Shown: piece after piece, positions 54,035 to 61,806 of the stretch
Layout of the letters: every line of letters begins with the position of its first letter
How positions within the stretch are numbered: the first letter of the stretch is position 1
Assembly (NCBI GenBank): GCA_020443295.1
Contig: JAGRIJ010000043.1
Span: 1-64,000, forward strand
Length of the DNA: 64,000 nt
Source: Alphaproteobacteria bacterium
GTDB lineage: Bacteria > Pseudomonadota > Alphaproteobacteria > Micavibrionales > Micavibrionaceae
Reading direction: 5' to 3'
Notes under the pieces: model-generated
The model's input: only the letters and a program-made list of their open reading frames with translations
What the model was told of the DNA's origin: nothing
The model's database searches: none
Position numbers and translations under genes: made by a program

Positions 54035-55231
54035 ATGGGAAAATTAGTTTCCTTCCGGAAAAAATCAAACCAAGGCGCAGCGCAAAAAGCGCTCAAGCGT
54101 AGCACGTCCGTCTTTACTGGTACGGATGAGCAGTTGATACGCAAGCGCAAACCCTCGAAACCGCTGCATGTGATTCAGCCTTCTGTGGTTGAGGCGACGG
54201 CGCGCAGTTTCCTGTCCGCGTTTCCGGGCAAGGTTCTGTACGCGGTAAAAACCAATCCACACGAGTCCGTGATTGCTGCCCTTGGCAAAGCAGGCGTAAG
54301 CGCTTTTGACGTCGCATCGATAGAGGAAGTCCGCGTTGTCCGCGCCCATGCGCCCAAGGCTGAGATGTACTTCATGCATCCGATCAAGACGCCGGAAGCT
54401 ATCCGCGAAGCGTACTACCGTTACGGCGTGCGTCATTTTGTTCTGGACTGCGAGGATGAGCTTTACAAGATCATCCGCGAAACGGGCCTTGCCACCGACC
54501 TGAAGCTGCATGTTCGTCTGGCGCTACCGAAAAATACGGGGGCGAGCATCGACTTTTCTTCCAAGTTCGGCGCGACGCCGATGGAAGCGGCCCAACTTCT
54601 GCGGAAATGCCGTACCGTGAGCGAAAAGCTGGGGCTGTGCTTTCATGTCGGGACGCAGATTTCCGATGCGAGCGTCTTTCACAATGCGCTGGCACTGGCC
54701 AAGAACGTGATCGCGGAGAGCCGCGTGAGCGTCGAGATGCTGGATGTCGGCGGCGGGTTTCCCGTTTCCTACACCGGAGAGAGCGTCCCCTCGATCGAAA
54801 CCTGCATGGATGTGATCCGCAAGGGCGTGCGTGATGCCGGACTGGGCCACATGGAGCTGCTGGCCGAGCCGGGCCGCGCGCTCGTGGCCGAGGGCGGCAA
54901 GCTGGTCGCGCGGGTGGAACTGCGCAAGGGGAACCTCCTGTACCTCAATGACGGCACCTATGGCGGTCTGTTCGATGCCGGACCGCTGCTGGGCACGCGC
55001 TATCCTGTGCGCGCCGTGCGCGGCGAAGGCGTGTTCGAGGGCGGAACGATGGATTTCCGCCTTGCCGGGCCGACCTGCGACTCGCTGGATATGATGGAGG
55101 GGCCGTTTACCCTGCCCGCTGATATCCGCATGGGCGACTGGATCGTGTTCGAGAATACGGGCGCGTACAGCCAGACGATGCGGACTGATTTTAACGGCCT
55201 GGGCAAGTGCGATACGGTTTTGCTAGCCTAA
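54035..55231 (+). CDS. Fold-III PLP-dependent basic amino-acid decarboxylase (ornithine/lysine type)
   Basis: About 398 residues from ATG 54035. The PLP Lys is K72 in YAVKTNPHESV. Other family elements are FDVASIEEV, SKFGATPMEAAQLL, FHVGTQISDASVF, DVGGGFPVSY, LLAEPGRALVA and the active-site Cys in GPTCDSLDMM. It decarboxylates ornithine to putrescine and possibly lysine to cadaverine. The N-terminal 45 residues, basic and Ser/Thr-rich, are an extension before the usual PSKPLHVI start. It is first in the polyamine region and is preceded by a long structured leader; a strong terminator follows. Confidence 0.9.
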   Translation: MGKLVSFRKKSNQGAAQKALKRSTSVFTGTDEQLIRKRKPSKPLHVIQPSVVEATARSFLSAFPGKVLYAVKTNPHESVIAALGKAGVSAFDVASIEEVRVVRAHAPKAEMYFMHPIKTPEAIREAYYRYGVRHFVLDCEDELYKIIRETGLATDLKLHVRLALPKNTGASIDFSSKFGATPMEAAQLLRKCRTVSEKLGLCFHVGTQISDASVFHNALALAKNVIAESRVSVEMLDVGGGFPVSYTGESVPSIETCMDVIRKGVRDAGLGHMELLAEPGRALVAEGGKLVARVELRKGNLLYLNDGTYGGLFDAGPLLGTRYPVRAVRGEGVFEGGTMDFRLAGPTCDSLDMMEGPFTLPADIRMGDWIVFENTGAYSQTMRTDFNGLGKCDTVLLA

Positions 55232-55254
55232 AATCTTAATAAATTCATTTATTT

Positions 55255-55285
55255 AAACCCCTGATTTTCATTCAGGGGTTTTTTT
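55255..55285 (+). terminator. Rho-independent terminator after decarboxylase
   Basis: AAACCCCTGA-TTTTCAT-TCAGGGGTTT, a perfect 10-bp stem followed by more T residues (55279-55285). Confidence 0.9.
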
Positions 55286-55374
55286 ATTTCTCTGGGCACT
55301 CATTAATTTCTTGTAATATCCGGCAATATGTAATACGGCTGCGCAGTCACATCATAAAAATTACAGGAAATGCT

Positions 55375-56517
55375 ATGCGAAGCGCTACTGTAAAACTGTC
55401 GTCACTGGGCGATTCCTTCGAGGGAGTCACGGCAAAAGCGGGAACGGTCCTGCGGCATGTCAAATTCGAGGATATGGCCGGGCTGACCTTAAGCGAACAG
55501 CCGATGATCGGGGACGTTCTTCTGGCTAAAGTGGTCCGGGTTGGAGACAAGGATACTCTGCAGACCAAGAACGGGCGCAATCTCCAGCTTCACCCCGGCG
55601 ACAAGGTTCTCGTTGCCTACGGCAACCGTTACGCTGTTTCAGAGTATCACGCCCATGTGCCGCCCGATATGCGGGTCTGCCATCTGGTCTCCAGCGGAGG
55701 CGTCGCATCCTATATCGAGAGTTCGAACAGTTTCATGGGCCGGCCGACACTCATCAAGCCGCTCGGACTGGCCGTCAACGCCGACGGGCAGGTCATGAAT
55801 ATGAAAGATTACTCCCTGCGTCCGCCCGGCTTCGTGCTGAGAAACCGCCCGACCGCTATTGTTGTGCTGGGCACGGGAATGGATTCAGGAAAGACCACAA
55901 CCGCCGCAGCATTGGTCAAGGGGCTGGAGCGCGCCGGGTTTGCCCCCGGCTTTGGCAAGATGACCGGGACGGGTCTATCCTCCGACATTCACAAGCCGCA
56001 GGATGCCGGCGCTGTAGCAATCTGCGATTTCGTCGATATGGGCTATCCCTCAACCTATGAGGTGAGCACCAAGGAACTCGTGGAAATTTTCGACGCCCTT
56101 ACCGCCAATCTTACTTTACGGAGCTCGAAGGTGAACATTATTGAAATTGCCGACGGGGTACTGCAATCGGATAACCAGCAGCTTTTGCGTTCGGAAGCCT
56201 TTACCTCAAAAATCGACGGCGTGATCCTTGCCGCCTCCGGTGGCCTGAGCGCCCTTTACGCGGCGGAAGAGCTCAAGCGTCTGAATATCCCCGTTCTAAC
56301 CGTCAGCGGATTGTTTACCACTGCGCCTCTGGCCGTGCAGGAATTCACCGACCATATCCCGCCGGCGAGCCGCCCCCTTCTCGGCGTTTTGACTCCCAAG
56401 CAGCTGATGATGAAAAAGAATGCGCTCTTGCTCATGGATACCGTTCAGGGCCGCGTTCAACCCGCGAACGACAGTCGCCGGGACGGCGAGCCCGAAGCCG
56501 TGGAATTAAGCGCCTAG
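55375..56517 (+). CDS. P-loop NTPase of DUF1611-like type
   Basis: 380 residues. A beta-rich N-terminal domain of about 155 residues (LHPGDKVLVAYGNRYAVSEYHA) is followed by a P-loop domain with Walker A VVLGTGMDSGKTTTAAALVKGL (K173). FGKMTGTGLSSDIHKPQDAGAVAICDFVDMG and IDGVILAASGGLSALYAAEEL resemble the BioD/cobyrinate-synthase-like fold of DUF1611 proteins. The role is unknown. It sits between a polyamine decarboxylase and carboxynorspermidine genes, so a link to amino-acid or polyamine metabolism is conceivable. It overlaps the nspC stop convergently by 12 bases. Confidence 0.6.
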   Translation: MRSATVKLSSLGDSFEGVTAKAGTVLRHVKFEDMAGLTLSEQPMIGDVLLAKVVRVGDKDTLQTKNGRNLQLHPGDKVLVAYGNRYAVSEYHAHVPPDMRVCHLVSSGGVASYIESSNSFMGRPTLIKPLGLAVNADGQVMNMKDYSLRPPGFVLRNRPTAIVVLGTGMDSGKTTTAAALVKGLERAGFAPGFGKMTGTGLSSDIHKPQDAGAVAICDFVDMGYPSTYEVSTKELVEIFDALTANLTLRSSKVNIIEIADGVLQSDNQQLLRSEAFTSKIDGVILAASGGLSALYAAEELKRLNIPVLTVSGLFTTAPLAVQEFTDHIPPASRPLLGVLTPKQLMMKKNALLLMDTVQGRVQPANDSRRDGEPEAVELSA

Positions 56518-57678
56518 CCTTCCTGCGAAATCTTCGTAGCCGAAATGTTTGACGATCTCAACTCTTCCGTCTTCATGCAGAAGAGCGAGGTCGGGGAGCG
56601 GGATGCCGTTAAAGGTCGTATTCTTCACGAAGCTGTATTGCATCATGTCGGTAAAGATCAGCTTTTGTCCTACTTCTAGCGGCTTTTCGAATTTATAGGT
56701 TCCGATTACATCCCCGGTCATGCAGGTGTTGCCGCCGAGGATATAGGTGTTCGGCTCGCTTGCTTTTTCCTGCTCCACGATTTGCGCGCCGATGATTTCC
56801 GGCGTGTAGGGAACCTCCAGCACGTCGGGCATGTGGGTGGAGGCGGAGGCGTCGAGGATGGCGATTTTCTGCGCGTGGGGGATGATGTCCAGCACCGTGG
56901 CCACGAGGTAGCCGCCGTTCAGCACGTGCGCCGCGCCGGGTTCGAGCGTGATTGTGCCTGCAAAATCCTGTTTCAGTTTTTTGAGCGCGGCGATGAGGCG
57001 CGGGATATCGTAATCCTTATGCGTGTAGAAATGCCCGCCGCCGAGATTGAGATGTTTGATTTTTGGCAGGGCAAAGGCGAATTGCACTCTTACATGCTCT
57101 ATCAGTTTTTCCGAATCCTCCGCGAGGTTTTCGCAGAGATTATGAACGTGCAGCAGGTCGATCTGCGCCAGGACCTCGTCTGTGAGTTCCTCCTTCTGCA
57201 CCCCGAAGCGTGAACACGGGGCGGAGGGGTCGTACAGGGCGCTGTTCTTGACCAGCGGGAGCCGCGGGTTGACGCGCAGGCCAATGACGGCGTTTTTCCT
57301 CGCGGCGCGAACCCGCGGCGCGAATTTCTGGAGCTGATGGACCGAGTTGAAATAGATATGCGAGGAGTATTTCAGGATTTCCTTCAGGTTTTCTTCGGTG
57401 TAGGCGGGGCTGTAGGTGTGGACCTCTTTCCCCTGCTCCTCGCTGCCGAAATGCGTTGCGCCGAGGCGGGCCTCATAGAGGCCGCTGGCCGTCGTGCCGT
57501 CGAGGATTTCTCTCATAACGGGAAAGACAGCGGGCATCGCGAAGCCCTTGGTGGCGAGCAGGAGCTTGATCCCCGTTTCCTTTTTGATGCGCTTTGCCTT
57601 TTCCATGTTCGCACGAATCGCGGCGATATCGGCGACATAGGCGGGGGTTTGTATGTTTTTTAAAGAGGCCAGAGGCAC
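56506..57678 (-). CDS. nspC: Carboxynorspermidine/carboxyspermidine decarboxylase
   Basis: 390 residues. A PLP fold-III enzyme with LLATKGFAM (PLP Lys), YFNSVHQLQKFAPRV, LHVHNLCENLAEDSEKLIEHV, LNLGGGHFYTHKDYD, TLEPGAAHVLNGG and GGNTCMTGDVIGTY (Cys/Asp). The GGGHF and GAA(H/V)-containing segments distinguish NspC from lysA and ornithine decarboxylase. It makes spermidine from carboxyspermidine (or norspermidine from carboxynorspermidine). It follows the dehydrogenase gene after two bases, so the pair is one operon. Confidence 0.93.
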   Translation of the reverse strand: MPLASLKNIQTPAYVADIAAIRANMEKAKRIKKETGIKLLLATKGFAMPAVFPVMREILDGTTASGLYEARLGATHFGSEEQGKEVHTYSPAYTEENLKEILKYSSHIYFNSVHQLQKFAPRVRAARKNAVIGLRVNPRLPLVKNSALYDPSAPCSRFGVQKEELTDEVLAQIDLLHVHNLCENLAEDSEKLIEHVRVQFAFALPKIKHLNLGGGHFYTHKDYDIPRLIAALKKLKQDFAGTITLEPGAAHVLNGGYLVATVLDIIPHAQKIAILDASASTHMPDVLEVPYTPEIIGAQIVEQEKASEPNTYILGGNTCMTGDVIGTYKFEKPLEVGQKLIFTDMMQYSFVKNTTFNGIPLPDLALLHEDGRVEIVKHFGYEDFAGRLGA

Positions 57679-57680
57679 GC

Positions 57681-58919
57681 TTAGGCCGCCTTCTTGTCCT
57701 TGCGGCGTTCGGTGAGATCGCCGAGGCCGGATTTCAATTCCCTGACGTGCCAGGGGAGGCCCTGCTTCGCGACTTCGGCCATAAAGGGATCTGGGTCGAG
57801 CTGTTCGACGTTCCAGACGCCCGGCTCCTTGCCCCAGAAGCCCTTGGCCAGCATGATCGCGCCCGTGACGGGGGGAACGCCCGTCGTGTAAGAAACAGCC
57901 TGCGCCTGCACTTCCTTATGGGTTTGGGCGTGGTCGCAAACATTGTAAATCAGCACGGTTTTTTTCTTGCCGTCCTTGAGGCCCGTCATGATGCAGCCGA
58001 TGGAGGTTTTGCCCGTGTAGTTCTCGGCGAGCGATGAAGGTTCGGGAAGCAGGGTTTTCAGGAACTGGATCGGCACGATCTCCACGCCGTTATGCTTGAC
58101 GGGATCGATGCGGGTCATCCCCACGTTCTGAAGCACTTCCATGTGCTTGATGTATTCATCGCCGAACGTCATCCAGAAGCGGATGCGCTTGAGGCCCTTG
58201 ATGTTCTGCACGAGGGATTCTAGTTCTTCGTGGTAGAGAAGATAGCTGGCCTTCTCGCCGACTTCGGGGTAGTCGATCATCTTGCGGAATTCCAGCGGCT
58301 CGGTTTCGATCCACTTGCCGTTTTCCCAGTATTTGCCGCGCTGCGTGACTTCGCGCAGATTGATTTCCGGATTGAAATTGGTTGCGAAGGCCTGCCCGTG
58401 ATTGCCCGCGTTGCAGTCGATGATGTCGATCTCGTGGATTTCATCGAACAGGTTTTTTTGCGCGTAGGCACAGTAGATATTGGTCTGGCCCGGATCAAAA
58501 CCACAGCCAAGGACGGCGACGATGCCCGCCGCCTTGAATTTATCCTGATACGCCCATTGCCAGTGATACTCGAACTTGGCTTCGTCGATCGGCTCGTAAT
58601 TGGCCGTGTCCATGTAATTTGTTTTGGTTTCGAGGCACGCATCCATGATCGCCAGATCCTGATAAGGAAGCGCCATGTTAATCACGAGGTCTGGTTTGAT
58701 TTTATTGATGAGAGCGACAGTTTCGGCGACGTTATCGGCGTCGAGTTTCGAGATTTCGATCTCCTGACCGAAAATCTCCTTACATTCTTTCTTGATCTTT
58801 TCGCACTTGGAGAGGGTGCGGCTGGCCAGATGAATGGATTTGAAAATATCGCGGTTCATCGCGCATTTCTTGGCGACTACATTTCCGGCGGCTCCGGCTC
58901 CGATAATCAACACGTTCAT
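57681..58919 (-). CDS. Carboxynorspermidine/carboxyspermidine dehydrogenase (saccharopine dehydrogenase family)
   Basis: 412 residues from ATG 58919 with GGGGAGGA before it. The NADPH-binding motif is VLIIGAGAAGNVVAKKCA. Family features are PDLVINMALPYQDLAIMDACL, YMDTANYEP, VLGCGFDPGQTNIYCAY and DIIDCNAGNHG. It condenses putrescine with aspartate semialdehyde to carboxyspermidine, which NspC then decarboxylates. This aspartate-semialdehyde route replaces SAM-dependent SpeD/SpeE, neither of which is visible here. Confidence 0.9.
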   Translation of the reverse strand: MNVLIIGAGAAGNVVAKKCAMNRDIFKSIHLASRTLSKCEKIKKECKEIFGQEIEISKLDADNVAETVALINKIKPDLVINMALPYQDLAIMDACLETKTNYMDTANYEPIDEAKFEYHWQWAYQDKFKAAGIVAVLGCGFDPGQTNIYCAYAQKNLFDEIHEIDIIDCNAGNHGQAFATNFNPEINLREVTQRGKYWENGKWIETEPLEFRKMIDYPEVGEKASYLLYHEELESLVQNIKGLKRIRFWMTFGDEYIKHMEVLQNVGMTRIDPVKHNGVEIVPIQFLKTLLPEPSSLAENYTGKTSIGCIMTGLKDGKKKTVLIYNVCDHAQTHKEVQAQAVSYTTGVPPVTGAIMLAKGFWGKEPGVWNVEQLDPDPFMAEVAKQGLPWHVRELKSGLGDLTERRKDKKAA

Positions 58920-59090
58920 CGCGTGTCCTCCCCTGTATGTGTGTTGATTTTTCTTAGCAATTCGCGGGGTCCAACGCAATAAAGATCGCAAGCCCACAGG
59001 CTGTAAAGACGATTATTTCAAAGCATGTTTTCTTTGCGGGTCAGAGTTGCTATAAAGCCCAAAGAGACCGGGGAGGGAGTGGCGCTGATC

Positions 59091-60107
59091 ATGGCGAAGG
59101 AAAACCGTTTTTATATACCCGCAGAATGGGAAAGGCAGCTCGAAATCTGGACCGCTTGGCCGTCGCATGACGATGATGACCGTTGGCCGGCAGAGCGCCT
59201 TGAGAAAGCCCGCGATGAAGTCGCGCAGATGGTGCGTGCGCTGTCGGCAGGCGAGAAGGTCGTCGTTCTGGCCTTCGGCGATGCCGCGGTACGATCGGCC
59301 GAGGAAAGCGTTGGAAAGAACGCCAATGTGCTGGCCGCAGGTTTCGGCGATATCTGGCTGCGCGATACGGCCCCTGTCTTCGGATTTGACGGTACGTGCC
59401 TGACCGCCCTGCGTTTCCAACTGAATGGCTGGGGCGGGAAGTATGTTTATCAGTATGATGATACGGTCGGTGAATTTATCGCCACGCAGATTCGTGCGCG
59501 GATCAAACCGTTCGATTTTATCCTTGAGGGCGGCGCGGTCGAACATGACGGAAACGGCACAATCCTGACCACACGTCAGTGTCTTCTGAATAAAAACAGA
59601 AACCGGAACTGGGATGAGAAGGATGCCGAGGCTGCCCTGCGCGAAGCTTATGGCGCGGAGAGAATTATCTGGTTTGACAAGGGTCTGAAGAACGATCATA
59701 CGGACGGGCATATTGATAACCTGGCGCGGTTTGTCGCCCCGGGGCGCGTTTTATGTACCGAAGCTTTCGGCAAGGACGACCCGAACACAAAAGTCTATGC
59801 GCAGGCCCGGAAAACACTTGAAAAGGAAGGGTTTGAAGTTATTTCCCTGCCCTCCCCCGGACCGGTCAAAGACGCAAAAGGTAAAATTGTCCCCGCCTCG
59901 CACGCGAATTTTGTAATCGGGAACCGCGCTGTGGTGATGCCTTCTTACGGGTCGGAATCCGAAAGCGCCGCTGTCGAGGTTCTTGAGCAGCACTTTCCGG
60001 GGCGAACCGTCACGGCAGTGCGGTCGGATACGCTCCTGACCGGAGGCGGATCGTTCCACTGCATCACGCAACACGTTCCAGCCCTTAGAAGCGAGGCCAA
60101 GGAATAA
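59091..60107 (+). CDS. aguA: Agmatine deiminase
   Basis: About 338 residues. Guanidine-modifying fold with WTAWPSHDDDDRWP, FGDIWLRDTAPVF, FILEGGAVEHDGNGTILTT, NDHTDGHIDNLARFV and the catalytic Cys in TGGGSFHCITQHVP. It converts agmatine to N-carbamoylputrescine and ammonia. ATG 59091 is chosen by family N-terminus; an in-frame GTG at 59079 is closer to the GGGGAGGG. The amidase for the next step starts one base after its stop. Confidence 0.93.
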   Translation: MAKENRFYIPAEWERQLEIWTAWPSHDDDDRWPAERLEKARDEVAQMVRALSAGEKVVVLAFGDAAVRSAEESVGKNANVLAAGFGDIWLRDTAPVFGFDGTCLTALRFQLNGWGGKYVYQYDDTVGEFIATQIRARIKPFDFILEGGAVEHDGNGTILTTRQCLLNKNRNRNWDEKDAEAALREAYGAERIIWFDKGLKNDHTDGHIDNLARFVAPGRVLCTEAFGKDDPNTKVYAQARKTLEKEGFEVISLPSPGPVKDAKGKIVPASHANFVIGNRAVVMPSYGSESESAAVEVLEQHFPGRTVTAVRSDTLLTGGGSFHCITQHVPALRSEAKE

Positions 60108-60108
60108 T

Positions 60109-60981
60109 ATGAGCCGTCTTACCACCGTTGCCGCCGTTCAGGCCTCTTTCTCCGCTGATCTGCGGGACAATATCGATAAAGCTGTGTCCTTGATCGGGCA
60201 GGCGGCGGATAACGGCGCGCACATTATTCTGATGCCTGAGCTTTTTCAGGGGCTTTATTTCTGCACGCATCAGGACGAGAAGTGGTTTTCATCCGCCTAC
60301 CCCGCCGAAACGCACCCGTGCGTTGTCGAGCTTAAAAAAGTGGCTAAAGATAAGGGCGTTGTCCTGCCCGTCTCTATTTTCGAGAAAGCCGGGCCGGAAT
60401 ATTACAATTCTGTCGTCATGGTCGATGATGCCGGCGAGATCATGGGCGTTTACCGCAAGACGCATATTCCCGACGGGCCGGGCTATCAGGAGAAATATTA
60501 CTTCAAGCCGGGGAATACGGGTTTTAAGGTCTGGAAGACAAAGTTCGGGGCTATCGGCGTTGGCATCTGCTGGGACCAGTGGTTCCCCGAAGCGGCGCGG
60601 GCGATGACACTCAAGGGTGCGGATTTCCTGTTCTACCCTACGGCTATCGGATCGGAACCTTACGATGATACGCTGGACACCAGCACGATCTGGCAGCGCG
60701 TCATGCAGGGGCATGCGGTCGCGAACGCCATTCCGGTGATCGCGGCCAATCGCTTCGGCACCGAGAACGCCAACGGAGAGGATCAGAGTTTTTACGGTTG
60801 CTCCTTCATCGCCGGGCAAAATGGAGAAATCATGCAGTCTTTCGGGAAAACGGACGAGGGCGTGCTGACGCAGGGGTTCGACCTGGATGCAATGCAGAAA
60901 TACCGCGCGGTGTGGGGCTTTTTCCGCGACCGGAGGCCGGAGATGTATGGCGATCTTTTCCCGCCTTCTAGTTCCTGCTGA
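60109..60981 (+). CDS. aguB: N-carbamoylputrescine amidase
   Basis: 290 residues, nitrilase superfamily. The Glu-Lys-Cys triad is visible in ILMPELFQGLYF, VYRKTHIPDGPGY and GVGICWDQWFPEAARAM. It hydrolyses N-carbamoylputrescine to putrescine, CO2 and ammonia. SEPYDDTLDTSTIWQRVMQGHAVAN and FYGCSFIAGQNGEI are typical of AguB. It completes a two-step agmatine-to-putrescine operon with aguA. No arginine decarboxylase of SpeA type is in the window. Confidence 0.94.
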   Translation: MSRLTTVAAVQASFSADLRDNIDKAVSLIGQAADNGAHIILMPELFQGLYFCTHQDEKWFSSAYPAETHPCVVELKKVAKDKGVVLPVSIFEKAGPEYYNSVVMVDDAGEIMGVYRKTHIPDGPGYQEKYYFKPGNTGFKVWKTKFGAIGVGICWDQWFPEAARAMTLKGADFLFYPTAIGSEPYDDTLDTSTIWQRVMQGHAVANAIPVIAANRFGTENANGEDQSFYGCSFIAGQNGEIMQSFGKTDEGVLTQGFDLDAMQKYRAVWGFFRDRRPEMYGDLFPPSSSC

Positions 60982-61726
60982 TCCTTTCCAGCGCTTTTGT
61001 AAACCCTTTGAGAGAAATACTCAGCTTTACGGTCTTACGGTCCGGCCTGATATATGCCGTGCTTAAATTCTGCTTATTTTTAAGCTTGTCTATCACGGTT
61101 TGATCCAGATCAATATTGGTCACACAGCCCTGAGCAACGCAAAACTGGATCGGCACCCTTAGTCCCTTATCTTCAGCCTCTTCCAGACCGAGAACCAAGC
61201 CGGTCGGCAGGAAAGTGCCCAGCGGGACGATGAGGCGCATGCGCGGAACCGGTTTTCCTTGAAGCTCTCCCATACCCACCAGAACCACCAAAGCGACTGA
61301 TTTCTGATCCTCCCAGAGAAGACGCTGGAACATCTGACATACATTTTTACCCGCCGGGGTTTGCGCGCACTCCACTCGCCAGTCCTCAAAATCCTCGGCC
61401 TTAATTGTTGTATTCGCCCCCTTCATTTGGAAATCCGAGGTGATTTCAGCGGTGGCGCCCTGCTCCTGCCCCGGAGAGGTCAGCAGGGCAGACGGGTCAG
61501 ACATAACTTCCCTGACTTCCGGGGGCGTTAACGGTTTTTGCAGCGGCACGGCCCGGGGCTGATCCGCAGGCAATGTCGATGCCTTTACCTGCGTTGTTCC
61601 ATAGCTCAAACTTTTTAACGTGCGTGCTGAAACGCCGGACATGATGTCAGGGCTCAGGAGCATCGTTATCGCCACGACGCCCAGAATAAAAACCACACCG
61701 CCCAGCAGGATGTTCGCTTTGGTCAT
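60968..61726 (-). CDS. IalB-family (invasion-associated locus B) protein
   Basis: 252 residues. An N-terminal membrane anchor (5-27, NILLGGVVFILGVVAITMLL) is followed by a Pro-rich spacer and the IalB core: WRVECAQTPAGKNVCQMFQRLL, RMRLIVPLGTFLPTGLVLGL, PIQFCVAQGCVTNIDLDQTVIDKL and SISLKGFTKAL. Conserved Cys pairs suggest disulfides in the periplasm. Named for Bartonella IalB, the family is broad in Alphaproteobacteria and its biochemical role is unclear. It overlaps aguB convergently by 14 bases. Confidence 0.85.
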   Translation of the reverse strand: MTKANILLGGVVFILGVVAITMLLSPDIMSGVSARTLKSLSYGTTQVKASTLPADQPRAVPLQKPLTPPEVREVMSDPSALLTSPGQEQGATAEITSDFQMKGANTTIKAEDFEDWRVECAQTPAGKNVCQMFQRLLWEDQKSVALVVLVGMGELQGKPVPRMRLIVPLGTFLPTGLVLGLEEAEDKGLRVPIQFCVAQGCVTNIDLDQTVIDKLKNKQNLSTAYIRPDRKTVKLSISLKGFTKALERISRN

Positions 61727-61806
61727 GCGTTTCTTCCCTTGATATTTTCTTAAGGTAGCAGCATTAGCACAGAGGGAAGCGCGTTCACAAGACGGGCAAA
61801 ATTCGC

